Shown piece after piece: positions 50,385 through 58,899 of a DNA stretch of 64,000 bases. The notes below the pieces were generated by a model, which was given only the letters and a program-made list of their open reading frames with translations, did no database searches and had not been told where the DNA came from. The translations under genes were made by a program, and so were the position numbers. Source of the DNA: Alkalimonas delamerensis (lineage in GTDB: Bacteria > Pseudomonadota > Gammaproteobacteria > Enterobacterales > Alteromonadaceae); NCBI RefSeq assembly GCF_030717955.1, contig NZ_JAUZVY010000004.1, positions 62,001 to 126,000 on the forward strand, written 5' to 3'. Within the stretch, counting starts at the first letter, position 1; the number at the start of each line of letters is the position of its first letter.

Positions 50385-51353
50385 ATGAGCGACTTATTTA
50401 ACTCCTTTTATCAGCAGATCGCTGCCAGCCGGCTGGCACACTGGCTGCAAACGTTACCCGCTCAACTGGCGCACTGGCAGCAGCATGCCTTACACGGCGA
50501 CTTTCCGCGCTGGCAAAAAATTCTGGCTCAATTGCCTGCAACAACGCCATCCCAGATTGAGCTTGGCGATACCATTACACTAGGCTCACCGGATGATATT
50601 GACGCCGGTCAGCGTAAGCGCATCGAGCACCTGCTCCGTCAACTGATGCCCTGGCGTAAAGGCCCTTTTTGCATTCATGGCATCCACATCGACACCGAAT
50701 GGCGCTCGGATTGGAAGTGGCAGCGCCTGCTGCCTCATATTCAACCCCTGCAACACCGTTATGTATTGGACGTCGGCTGTGGCAGTGGCTATCACCTCTG
50801 GCGTATGCGTGAAGCCGGTGCCGACTTTGTGGTTGGCATCGATCCATCGCAGCTCTTCTACAGTCAGTTTGAAGCCATCAAACACTTTCACCCCGATCAA
50901 TCCGTGCACCTGTTGCCGATTGGCTGTGACGAACTGCCGGAGTTGGAAGCCTTTGATACCGTGTTCTCAATGGGGGTGCTGTACCATCGTCGCTCGCCGC
51001 TGGAATTTTTGCAGCAACTTAAAATGCAGCTGCGCCCTGGCGGTGAGCTGGTGTTGGAAACCCTGGTGATACCAGGTGACGAGCAAAGTGTGTTGGTACC
51101 TGGTGAACGCTACGCCAAAATGCGCAATGTCTGGTTTATCCCCAGTTGCGCCGCTTTGTGTCACTGGCTCAAGCGGCTGGGCTTTCAAAATCCGCAGGTG
51201 GTGGACTGCACGCCCACCAGTTTGCAAGAGCAGCGCAGCACCGACTGGATGCAAAATGAAAGTTTAATTGATTTTCTGGACCCAAATGACCATAGTAAAA
51301 CCATTGAAGGGTATCCGGCACCACTAAGGGCTGTGATTGTCGCCCGGCGCTAG
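50385..51353 (+). CDS. cmoB: tRNA U34 carboxymethyltransferase
   Basis: Transfers the carboxymethyl group of carboxy-SAM to 5-hydroxyuridine 34, giving cmo5U in tRNAs that read four-codon boxes. At 322 aa it equals the usual CmoB size. It has the SAM-binding VLDVGCGSGYHLWRM, GIDPSQLF, and the family-typical PWRKGPF and MGVLYHRRSPLE segments. Same transcription unit as cmoA. Confidence 0.96.
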   Translation: MSDLFNSFYQQIAASRLAHWLQTLPAQLAHWQQHALHGDFPRWQKILAQLPATTPSQIELGDTITLGSPDDIDAGQRKRIEHLLRQLMPWRKGPFCIHGIHIDTEWRSDWKWQRLLPHIQPLQHRYVLDVGCGSGYHLWRMREAGADFVVGIDPSQLFYSQFEAIKHFHPDQSVHLLPIGCDELPELEAFDTVFSMGVLYHRRSPLEFLQQLKMQLRPGGELVLETLVIPGDEQSVLVPGERYAKMRNVWFIPSCAALCHWLKRLGFQNPQVVDCTPTSLQEQRSTDWMQNESLIDFLDPNDHSKTIEGYPAPLRAVIVARR

Positions 51354-51384
51354 CCGTCCGGGCCAACAGGAGAGCAAGGGTTTC

Positions 51385-52308
51385 ATGCCATATCGCCCCA
51401 AGACGACCATTGAACAATGGCGTATCCTGCAAGCAGTGGTTGATGCCGGCGGTTACGCCCAGGCAGCCGATCTTCTCAACAAAAGTCAATCCTCGCTGAA
51501 TCATGCCGTTGCCAAGTTACAAAGCATGCTGGGTGTCGAATTGCTGGAAGTCAAAGGCCGCAAAGCCTTTCTGACCGAAGCAGGCGAGGTGATGCTGCGC
51601 CGCTCACGCATGGTCACGCAGCAAATTGAGGATCTGGAGCGACTGGCTGACACCATTGATAAAGGCTGGGAGCCTGAAATCCGTATTGCTGTTGAGCTGG
51701 CCTACCCCAAGCAGTACCTGTACCGGGCTTTGCAGACGTTTTACCCGCAAAGCCGGGGCAGCCGGGTGCAAATTATTGATTCTGTTCTCACCGGCACCGC
51801 CGAAATCATTCAGGAGAAACGGGCTGATTTGGTCATTACCGGCCAGGTTCCCCGTGGCTTTCTGGGCGAGCCTTTGTGCATTACCCGCTTTGTGCCGGTT
51901 ATTGGCAGCCAGCACCCAATAGCCAGCCAAGGCAAAGTAGAACTGGCCGAGCTCAGTCAACAATTGCAAATTGTGATACGAGATACCGCGCAAAAGCCAC
52001 AGGAACAAAGTGGCTGGCTAAAATCCGAGCAGCGTTGGACCGTCGATAACTTTTACGAAGCCATTGAAATTCTCCAGCTGGGTCTGGGCTTTTGCTGGCT
52101 TCCCGACTTCAGCGTTCAAGCGGGTTTGCACGATGGCAGCCTGCAATTGGTGGATTTGGCCTCAGGCGGTGAAAAACTGGCTCCCATGGCACTGCTCAGC
52201 CCTTACGAAGAACAACTTGGCCCCGGCAGCAGATTGCTGCGCCAGTGCATTTTAGCCGCGCATACGAATGAACAATCCAAGGAGATAGCATGCACGATCA
52301 ACAGTTAA
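51385..52308 (+). CDS. LysR-family transcriptional regulator
   Basis: A 307-aa regulator. The winged helix-turn-helix is at about 6-65 (WRILQAVVDAGGYAQAADLLNKSQSSLNHAVAKLQ), followed by a LysR substrate-binding domain. ATG 51385 follows AAGGG by 6 bases; the frame reaches back into the cmoB end. It overlaps the next small gene by 19 bases, and that gene may be its partner or target. Effector and regulon are unknown. Confidence 0.9.
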   Translation: MPYRPKTTIEQWRILQAVVDAGGYAQAADLLNKSQSSLNHAVAKLQSMLGVELLEVKGRKAFLTEAGEVMLRRSRMVTQQIEDLERLADTIDKGWEPEIRIAVELAYPKQYLYRALQTFYPQSRGSRVQIIDSVLTGTAEIIQEKRADLVITGQVPRGFLGEPLCITRFVPVIGSQHPIASQGKVELAELSQQLQIVIRDTAQKPQEQSGWLKSEQRWTVDNFYEAIEILQLGLGFCWLPDFSVQAGLHDGSLQLVDLASGGEKLAPMALLSPYEEQLGPGSRLLRQCILAAHTNEQSKEIACTINS

Positions 52309-52697
52309 AAGACCTGATGGTCCAGTCGGCAGCGGACGCCGTTCAATATGGACGTGAAGAGTTCCAGCTGGAGCTGGATTACAGCCGCAACAGCCTGGTA
52401 CAGCTGGACACCTTGATTTCAGCCTTGCATCAGCGGCAAAAAACCCAGGCCCATGCTCAGGATCTGCTGTTTACGCTCTGCACGATTTTAGGCGCCTACA
52501 CCGGTGAAGTTTTCCGCCGTGAGCTTGGCGGCGACTGGTTTCATGACAAAAGCAGCCAGGATGCACCCTACGTTTGCCTGACCTACCTTGACAAGGAATT
52601 TCCATTTGCATCAATAATTTATCACAAGATTGTGCAGGACGACAGCATCAGCATTGCCGACTATGTCCAGCAGGCCATGACAAATGCTACCCAGTAA
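52290..52697 (+). CDS. Small cytosolic protein, hypothetical
   Basis: A 135-aa acidic soluble protein that I cannot assign to a characterised family. It contains GREEFQLELDYSRNSLVQLDTLI and LGAYTGEVFRRELGGDW, a pattern seen in conserved uncharacterised bacterial proteins. There is no signal peptide or membrane segment. AAGGAG lies 7 bases before the ATG. It starts inside the last 19 bases of the LysR gene, so translation is probably coupled. Confidence 0.8.
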   Translation: MHDQQLKDLMVQSAADAVQYGREEFQLELDYSRNSLVQLDTLISALHQRQKTQAHAQDLLFTLCTILGAYTGEVFRRELGGDWFHDKSSQDAPYVCLTYLDKEFPFASIIYHKIVQDDSISIADYVQQAMTNATQ

Positions 52698-52767
52698 AGC
52701 TTTTGTCCGGCCCATTAAGCAGGTAAAATAGCGCCCATTTTCAGCCCTACCCGAATTGAGGAATGCC

Positions 52768-53808
52768 GTGAGCAACCAAAATCCATCTTTAAGTTACAAA
52801 GATGCCGGTGTCGATATTGATGCTGGCAACGCCCTGGTCGATCGTATCAAAGGTGCTGTAAAACGCACCCATCGCCCGGAGGTGATGGGTGGTTTGGGTG
52901 GTTTTGGGGCCTTGTGCCAAATCCCGGCAGGTTACAAGGAGCCAGTGCTGGTATCCGGCACTGACGGCGTCGGCACCAAACTGCGCTTAGCCATGGACCT
53001 GAAGCGGCACGAAGGCGTCGGCATTGACCTGGTGGCCATGTGTGTGAACGATCTCATTGTGCAAGGTGCTGAGCCATTATTCTTCCTCGATTACTACGCG
53101 ACCGGTAAATTGGCCGTCGATACCGCAGCTACCGTGGTCGAAGGCATTGCCGACGGTTGCGCTCAGTCTGGCTGTGCGCTGGTCGGTGGTGAAACCGCTG
53201 AAATGCCTGGCATGTACCATGGCGATGATTACGATATCGCCGGTTTCTGTGTCGGCGTGGTGGAAAAATCCGAGTTGATCGACGGCAGCAAGGTGCAAGC
53301 CGGCGACCAGTTGATTGCTTTGGCTTCATCCGGCCCGCACTCCAATGGTTTTTCGCTGATCCGTAAAATTTTAGAAGTCAGTGGCCAATCGACCGACACG
53401 GAGCTGGCGGGGAAATCCATTGCCGATCACCTGTTGGAACCCACTCGCATTTATGTCAAAAACCTGTTGGCCCTGATCAAGCAGCAGCCCGTGCATGCGC
53501 TTTGCCACGTGACGGGTGGTGGCTTTTGGGAAAACATTCCACGGGTATTGCCTGAAGGCACCAAAGCCGTTGTCAATGGCAGCAGCTGGCAATGGCCGGC
53601 AATCTTTCAATGGCTGCAACAGCAGGGCAACGTCACCACCCACGAAATGTACCGCACCTTCAACTGTGGTGTCGGCATGATCGTTGTGGTACCCGCCGCA
53701 CAGCTGCAACCGGCACTGGATCAGCTGCAACAAGCTGGCGAAACGGCCTGGCACCTGGGTGAGATCCAACCGGCAGCCGCCGGCGAAGAACAGGTCATTA
53801 TTCGTTAA
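52768..53808 (+). CDS. purM: Phosphoribosylformylglycinamidine cyclo-ligase
   Basis: Closes the imidazole ring to AIR, the fifth step of purine synthesis. The 346-aa protein is very close to E. coli PurM: SLSYKDAGVDIDAG at the N terminus, then GTDGVGTKL, a GIDLVAMCVNDL block with QGAEPLFFLDY, and GGETAEMPGMY. The start is GTG 52768, with GAGGAA upstream; a TTG at 52756 lies in that ribosome-binding region and is unlikely. TTGTCC (52703-52708) and TAAAAT (52724-52729) may be its promoter, though the spacing of 15 is short. No PurR palindrome was seen. purN follows after 18 bases. Confidence 0.96.
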   Translation: MSNQNPSLSYKDAGVDIDAGNALVDRIKGAVKRTHRPEVMGGLGGFGALCQIPAGYKEPVLVSGTDGVGTKLRLAMDLKRHEGVGIDLVAMCVNDLIVQGAEPLFFLDYYATGKLAVDTAATVVEGIADGCAQSGCALVGGETAEMPGMYHGDDYDIAGFCVGVVEKSELIDGSKVQAGDQLIALASSGPHSNGFSLIRKILEVSGQSTDTELAGKSIADHLLEPTRIYVKNLLALIKQQPVHALCHVTGGGFWENIPRVLPEGTKAVVNGSSWQWPAIFQWLQQQGNVTTHEMYRTFNCGVGMIVVVPAAQLQPALDQLQQAGETAWHLGEIQPAAAGEEQVIIR

Positions 53809-53826
53809 GCACGGCTAAGGGTTGGC

Positions 53827-54483
53827 ATGAAATCCATTGTTGTACTGATATCCGGAAACGGCAGCAACCTGCAAGCAATCCTGGACGCCTGCGCCTCAGG
53901 CTTTATTGCCGGCCAGGTGACGGCGGTCATTTCCAGCAAAGCCGACGCCTATGGCCTGACCCGTGCCCGGGATGCCGGCTGTGCAGCCCATAGCCTGAGT
54001 CATCAGGACTACCAAAACCGCGAGGATTATGATAGCGCCTTGCAGCAACTGATCGAGCGTTACCAACCCGATGTTGTGGTGCTGGCCGGCTTTATGCGGA
54101 TCCTGACTGCGAGTTTCGTTACGCACTTTTCCGGAAAGTTATTGAACATTCATCCTTCCCTGTTGCCAAAGTACCAGGGTTTGCATACCCATCAACGTGC
54201 GATTGAAGCCGGGGATTCCATCCATGGCTGCAGTGTGCACTTTGTCACCGAGGAGCTGGATGGCGGACCTGTGGTATTGCAAGCCAAAGTACCGATTTTT
54301 GCTGACGATGATGCAGAAACAGTGGCTGCCAGGGTGCATGAACAAGAGTACCGAATTTATCCTTTGGTGATCCGCTGGTTTTGTCAGGGTCGTTTGCAAC
54401 AGCAAGGCAACCATGCCTTGCTGGACAATGAACCTTTACCGCAGTATGGATATGCCCATGATGATGATGAACATGATTTCTGA
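53827..54483 (+). CDS. purN: Phosphoribosylglycinamide formyltransferase
   Basis: Adds the formyl group from 10-formyl-tetrahydrofolate to GAR in purine synthesis. The 218-aa protein shows VVLISGNGSNLQAILDAC, the active-site region GKLLNIHPSLLPKYQGLHTHQRAI (with the conserved Asn-Ile-His) and DGGPVVLQAKV. A strong intrinsic terminator begins 3 bases after its stop. The acidic C-terminal tail (HDDDEHDF) overlaps the start region of the DUF3108 gene. Confidence 0.95.
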   Translation: MKSIVVLISGNGSNLQAILDACASGFIAGQVTAVISSKADAYGLTRARDAGCAAHSLSHQDYQNREDYDSALQQLIERYQPDVVVLAGFMRILTASFVTHFSGKLLNIHPSLLPKYQGLHTHQRAIEAGDSIHGCSVHFVTEELDGGPVVLQAKVPIFADDDAETVAARVHEQEYRIYPLVIRWFCQGRLQQQGNHALLDNEPLPQYGYAHDDDEHDF

Positions 54484-55234
54484 ATGGCGCCTGCGGGCGC
54501 CTTTTTTCTGCCTGCCCTGGCTGGCTTTTCCTCTTTTCGCCGAACCAGCGACCACTGAGCTCCCGCTGGAGTTAAAACCCTATCAGGCAAAGTACGTGGT
54601 GTATCGTAATGGCCGCAGCCATGGCCAGGGCGAGCGTGAGCTAACCGTAGAGAACGGTACCTATACCCTGCGTTACCGCAGTGAAGTCAGTTGGATGGTG
54701 CTGCGTGATCGCCGGGAAGAGCAAACGACCTTTCAACTGGATGGAACCCGGGTCCAGCCATTGCATTATGAAATGCGCCGCAGTGGCACAGGGCCCAACC
54801 GTCACCATCAACTGACCTTGGATCCTGTCAAGCAAGAGGTGCGGCAAGGTCGTAAGGGAGAGTTGAAAGAACATGGCTGGAGTGATGCCTGGCTGGATCA
54901 GCTCAGTTACCACCAACAACTGGCCATTGACCTGGCCGCAGGCAAACGCAGCTTCAGCTACGAGGTATTAAACCGGCGGGGTGATCCAAGAACCTATCAT
55001 TTTCAGGTGGTTGGTAAAGAAACCCTGCCATTGCCTTATGGTGAAGTGAAAGCCTGGCGAATAGAGCGGGTCGAAGACGACTCTGATCGACAAATTTATG
55101 CCTGGGTCGCTCCAGAACTGGATTACCTGCTGGTGCGGATCTGGCATGGTGAAGACAATGTCGAGCAGGTCGATTTGCAACTGCATGAAGTCCGTTGGCA
55201 GCAAAGCGACACCGCAGCCCTGTCTTCGCGTTAA
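54473..55234 (+). CDS. DUF3108 family periplasmic protein
   Basis: Protein of about 253 aa with a signal peptide (cut near Leu-Phe-Ala, about 23) and the DUF3108 pattern: YQAKYVVYRNGRSHGQGERELT, YRSEVSWMVLRDRREEQTTF, a C-terminal VAPELDYLLVRIWH. No biochemical role is established for the family. The start is uncertain: several ATG codons lie between 54458 and 54473, and I use the last, which overlaps purN by 11 bases. Its signal-peptide codons coincide with the purN terminator. The stop shares the TTAA at 55231-55234 with the convergent amidotransferase. Confidence 0.85.
   Translation: MISEWRLRAPFFCLPWLAFPLFAEPATTELPLELKPYQAKYVVYRNGRSHGQGERELTVENGTYTLRYRSEVSWMVLRDRREEQTTFQLDGTRVQPLHYEMRRSGTGPNRHHQLTLDPVKQEVRQGRKGELKEHGWSDAWLDQLSYHQQLAIDLAAGKRSFSYEVLNRRGDPRTYHFQVVGKETLPLPYGEVKAWRIERVEDDSDRQIYAWVAPELDYLLVRIWHGEDNVEQVDLQLHEVRWQQSDTAALSSR
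54486..54507 (+). terminator. Intrinsic terminator of purMN
   Basis: GGCGCC (54486-54491), loop TGCG, GGCGCC (54496-54501) and six T residues (54502-54507). It starts 3 bases after the purN stop and lies inside the first codons of the DUF3108 gene. Confidence 0.85.
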
Positions 55235-55995
55235 ATCGGCTCACCGTAACGAAACAGCTGGCTTTCACCCGGCGCCATCTTGTGCCACTGCTCATTCAGG
55301 GTCAGAGGTTCGGTCGCAATCACCGTCACCACATCATTGGGTGTGGTTTCTCTGGCAAAGTCGATGTCCACGTCCACATCCGATAAGCGGGCAATACCAA
55401 AAGGTGCCCGCCGGGTAATCCAGTGCAATTTGGTGGTGCAATAAGTCAGCAGATACTCACCATCAGTCAGCAGCATATTGAACACCCCCAATTGTTGCAG
55501 ACTTTTCGCTTTTTTCTGCAGAAAACGAAAGGCGGCTTTACGCGAGCGCGGCTTAGTTGGGTAGCGTTTGTCCAGCTCACTCATCAGGTAACAAAAAGCC
55601 CGCTCACTGTCGGTAGTACCAACCGGCTGAAAGCGTGCCACCGGCAAATCCTTGTAATCATGCAGTTGACCATTGTGGGCATAGGTCCAATAGCGACCCC
55701 AAAGCTCGCGGGTGAAGGGATGGGTATTTTGCAGACTGACCCGGCCACGATTGGCCTGCCGAATATGAGCCACCACAGCACAGCTTTTAATCGGATAATC
55801 ACTGACCAGGCGGGCAATTTCTGACTCGTAACTGGGCAGCGCATCTTTAAAGGTACAGACACCCTTGCCTTCATAAAAGGCAACACCCCAACCATCCCGG
55901 TGCGGACCAGTCCGGCCTCCGCGCTCTTTTAATCCCTTGAAGCTAAAACAGATATCCGTTGGGACATTGGCAGACATCCCCAGCAACTCGCACAT
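55231..55995 (-). CDS. Class II glutamine amidotransferase (YafJ-like)
   Basis: A 254-aa Ntn-type amidotransferase. ATG 55995 is chosen because it puts the nucleophile Cys at position 2 (Met-Cys-Glu-Leu-Leu-Gly), as the family requires, and GGGAG lies upstream; the frame runs on to 56106 without support. HRDGWGVAFY, HIRQANRGRVSLQNTHPF and YAHNGQLHDYK are the glutamine-site motifs. No synthase domain is attached, so the acceptor is unknown. Confidence 0.92.
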   Translation of the reverse strand: MCELLGMSANVPTDICFSFKGLKERGGRTGPHRDGWGVAFYEGKGVCTFKDALPSYESEIARLVSDYPIKSCAVVAHIRQANRGRVSLQNTHPFTRELWGRYWTYAHNGQLHDYKDLPVARFQPVGTTDSERAFCYLMSELDKRYPTKPRSRKAAFRFLQKKAKSLQQLGVFNMLLTDGEYLLTYCTTKLHWITRRAPFGIARLSDVDVDIDFARETTPNDVVTVIATEPLTLNEQWHKMAPGESQLFRYGEPI

Positions 55996-56125
55996 GGTCT
56001 TCACTACTCCCAGAACAATGATTGGCGCCACCGGACGCCAACAGTGAGCCAAACGACTATACTGATTCGTATCAAGGCATGTAAAGCACTTTGTACGTCC
56101 AACCATGGCAACCTGACTGAAATAC

Positions 56126-56152
56126 TTGCAACTTGCTGTGGAAGATTATACT
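56126..56152 (+). promoter_or_regulatory. Putative fadE promoter
   Basis: TTGCAA (56126-56131) and TATACT (56147-56152) are 15 bases apart, shorter than ideal. The -10 box is strong. The FadR-like site begins about 14 bases downstream. Confidence 0.45.
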
Positions 56153-56163
56153 CTTGGATGAAT

Positions 56164-56178
56164 AGTGGTCAGACCTCT
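56164..56178. promoter_or_regulatory. fadE: FadR-like operator before fadE
   Basis: AGTGGTCAGACCTCT carries the core TGGTCNGACC of the FadR consensus and sits between the likely transcription start and the ribosome-binding site (AGGAG at 56180-56184). Binding there would block fadE when long-chain acyl-CoA is low, as known for FadR in E. coli and relatives. Confidence 0.65.
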
Positions 56179-56190
56179 TAGGAGATAAAT

Positions 56191-58659
56191 ATGGAAGGGT
56201 TTGTATTTAGCCTGATATTGCTGCTGGTGATTGGCATGCTTGCCTACTACCGAGCCAGCTTAACCTTGTTTACTGCAGCCATAGCCTTAACCTTGGCCGC
56301 GGGTACCTTCGCCGGCCCTGTCGGCATGGTCAGCTGGATTATCTTTCTGGTGCTGGCACTGCCGTTAAACATCGCTTTCGTGCGGCAAAAACTGCTGACA
56401 CAACCCTTGCTGGGCCTGTATCGCAAAATTATGCCGGAGATGTCCAGCACCGAAAAAGAAGCCATCGATGCTGGTACCACCTGGTGGGAAGCCGATCTGT
56501 TTCGTGGCAACCCGGACTGGCAAAAGTTGCACAACTTCCCCACCCCACGCTTAAGCCCTGAAGAACAGGCGTTTTTGGATGGCCCGGTGGAAACCTTGCT
56601 GGATATGGTCGACGACTGGGAAATAACCCATGAGCGTGCCGATCTGTCACCCGAGGTTTACCAATACCTGAAAGACCATGGTTTCTTTGCCATGATCATC
56701 AAGAAACAATACGGTGGTCTGGAGTTTTCTGCCTACGCCCAGTCCTGTGTGCTGCAAAAACTCACCAGCAAAAGCATGGTATTGTCCAGTATTGTCGGTG
56801 TCCCGAACTCCTTAGGCCCGGGCGAACTGTTGCAACACTACGGCACTGATGAGCAGAAAAATCACTACTTGCCTCGCCTTGCTAAAGGTGTGGATGTGCC
56901 CTGTTTCGCACTAACCAGCCCAGAGGCAGGCTCCGATGCAGGCTCCATTCCTGATTTTGGTGTGGTCTGTAAAGGGCAATGGCAAGGCAAAGAAGTGCTG
57001 GGCATGCGTCTGACCTGGAACAAGCGCTACATTACACTGGCCCCTATTGCCACTGTGCTTGGCCTGGCCTTCAAACTGCAAGACCCGGACAAACTGCTGG
57101 GAGATAAGGAAGATCTGGGCATCACCTGTGCGTTGATCCCAGCCGATACCCCAGGGGTGAAAATTGGCCGTCGTCACTTCCCGTTGAACGTGCCTTTCCA
57201 AAATGGTCCGACGCAGGGCAGCGATGTCTTTGTACCGCTTGATTTCATTATTGGCGGCGCCAAAATGGCTGGCCAGGGCTGGCGTATGCTGGTTGAGTGC
57301 TTGTCGGTAGGTCGCGCCATTACCCTGCCATCCAACAGCACAGCTGGCATCAAGGCCGCGGCGATGGCAACAGGCGCTTATGCCCGTATCCGTCGTCAAT
57401 TCAAGATCCCGGTGGGTAAAATGGAAGGCGTTGAAGAAGCCATGGCCCGTATTGGAGGCTATGCTTACATGGCATGTGCTTCCACCACCATGTCAGTGGG
57501 TTCGATTGACCTGGGGGAAAAGCCTTCGGTTATCTCTGCCATCACCAAATACCACATTACCGAGCGCATGCGCCTGGCGATGATCGATGCGATGGATGTG
57601 CATGGTGGTAAAGGCATCTGCATGGGGCCTGACAACTATCTGGCCCGTGGTTACCAGGGTGCACCTGTTGCCATCACGGTCGAAGGCGCCAACATCCTCA
57701 CCCGCAACATGATCATCTACGGCCAGGGCGCCATCCGCTGTCATCCTTACGTGCTGGCTGAGCTGCAAGCCGCCTACAACGAGGACAACCGTGCCGCGGT
57801 GACGGCCTTTGATAAGGCGCTGTTTGGCCACATTGGCTTCGCCATCAGCAACTTCTTCCGTACCTTCTGGTTGTCCTTGACCGGTGGCGCCTTTAGCAGT
57901 GCCCCGTACAGCGATGCCACCGCAAAATACTACAAGCAGATGAATCGCTTTAGTGCAGCACTGGCACTGATGTCGGATGTTGCCATGGGTACCCTGGGCG
58001 GTGATTTAAAACGCCGCGAGCGGATCTCGGCGCGTCTGGGTGACATTCTCAGCATGCTGTATCTGACATCCAGCGTGTTAAAGCGCTACCAGGACGAAGG
58101 TCGTCAGCCGCAAGACCTGCCGCTGGTACAATGGGCCTGTGAAGACAATCTGGCCCGGGCGCAACAAGCGCTGGACGAACTCTTTGATAACTTCCCGAAC
58201 CGGTTGGTCGGTGTGGTGTTAAAGCGCGTCGTATTCCCATGGGGTCGGACGCTGCGCCGCCCTGCCGACAAAGTGGAGCATCAGGTTGCCCGCATTATGC
58301 AAACGCCATGCGAAGCACGTTCGCGCTTGGGTCACCACCTGTATCTAGCCGCGAAAGACAACAACCCGATTGGCATGGTCGAGCAGGCACTGCGTGATGT
58401 GCTGGCTGCCGAGCCCTTGTTCGACAAAGTCTGCCAAGCAGCCAACAAGCGCCTGCCATTCTTCCGCCTGAACGAGGTTGCAGAACTGGGGCTGGAGCTG
58501 AAGATTATTTCAGAGCAAGAAGCCGAGTTGCTGCGTAAAGCCGAAGTCAGTCGTCTGCGCACCATCAACGTCGATGACTTTGACTTTAATTATCTGGCTG
58601 CCGACAAAGCCTTGCTGGAGTCCGAGCAAGCCAACACCGCCAAGGTAAACGCAGCTTAA
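56191..58659 (+). CDS. fadE: Acyl-CoA dehydrogenase, inner-membrane type
   Basis: Oxidises acyl-CoA to trans-2-enoyl-CoA in the first step of beta-oxidation, passing electrons through FAD. The 822-aa length matches E. coli FadE (814 aa). Two N-terminal membrane spans (about 5-65) precede the dehydrogenase fold: HGFFAMIIKKQYGGLEFSAYA, FALTSPEAGSDAGSIPDFG, and DVHGGKGICMGPDNYL with VEGANILTRNMIIYGQGA. AGGAG precedes the ATG and a FadR-like site lies in the leader. A strong terminator follows. Confidence 0.95.
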   Translation: MEGFVFSLILLLVIGMLAYYRASLTLFTAAIALTLAAGTFAGPVGMVSWIIFLVLALPLNIAFVRQKLLTQPLLGLYRKIMPEMSSTEKEAIDAGTTWWEADLFRGNPDWQKLHNFPTPRLSPEEQAFLDGPVETLLDMVDDWEITHERADLSPEVYQYLKDHGFFAMIIKKQYGGLEFSAYAQSCVLQKLTSKSMVLSSIVGVPNSLGPGELLQHYGTDEQKNHYLPRLAKGVDVPCFALTSPEAGSDAGSIPDFGVVCKGQWQGKEVLGMRLTWNKRYITLAPIATVLGLAFKLQDPDKLLGDKEDLGITCALIPADTPGVKIGRRHFPLNVPFQNGPTQGSDVFVPLDFIIGGAKMAGQGWRMLVECLSVGRAITLPSNSTAGIKAAAMATGAYARIRRQFKIPVGKMEGVEEAMARIGGYAYMACASTTMSVGSIDLGEKPSVISAITKYHITERMRLAMIDAMDVHGGKGICMGPDNYLARGYQGAPVAITVEGANILTRNMIIYGQGAIRCHPYVLAELQAAYNEDNRAAVTAFDKALFGHIGFAISNFFRTFWLSLTGGAFSSAPYSDATAKYYKQMNRFSAALALMSDVAMGTLGGDLKRRERISARLGDILSMLYLTSSVLKRYQDEGRQPQDLPLVQWACEDNLARAQQALDELFDNFPNRLVGVVLKRVVFPWGRTLRRPADKVEHQVARIMQTPCEARSRLGHHLYLAAKDNNPIGMVEQALRDVLAAEPLFDKVCQAANKRLPFFRLNEVAELGLELKIISEQEAELLRKAEVSRLRTINVDDFDFNYLAADKALLESEQANTAKVNAA

Positions 58660-58677
58660 AACAAGCCATTGTTCCAG

Positions 58678-58703
58678 AGCCCGGTTTTGAACCGGGCTTT
58701 TTT
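58678..58703 (+). terminator. Intrinsic terminator of fadE
   Basis: AGCCCGGTT (58678-58686), loop TTG, AACCGGGCT (58690-58698), then a run of T to 58703. It lies 19 bases after the fadE stop. Confidence 0.92.
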
Positions 58704-58899
58704 ATTGCATTAAATGTTAACAAAAAAAACCTCAAGCCATGTTAAAATTAGCATTTACTGAAAAGTTTAATGAAAATGACACATGAGCGCATTATACTAG
58801 CCAACTCTTACCGGCCTTTGCGAACCCATGCCCGAGGCCGGTGTTAACCAGGCGTACTGCCGTACCACGTCATAACTACAAACAATACGGAACCGACCC

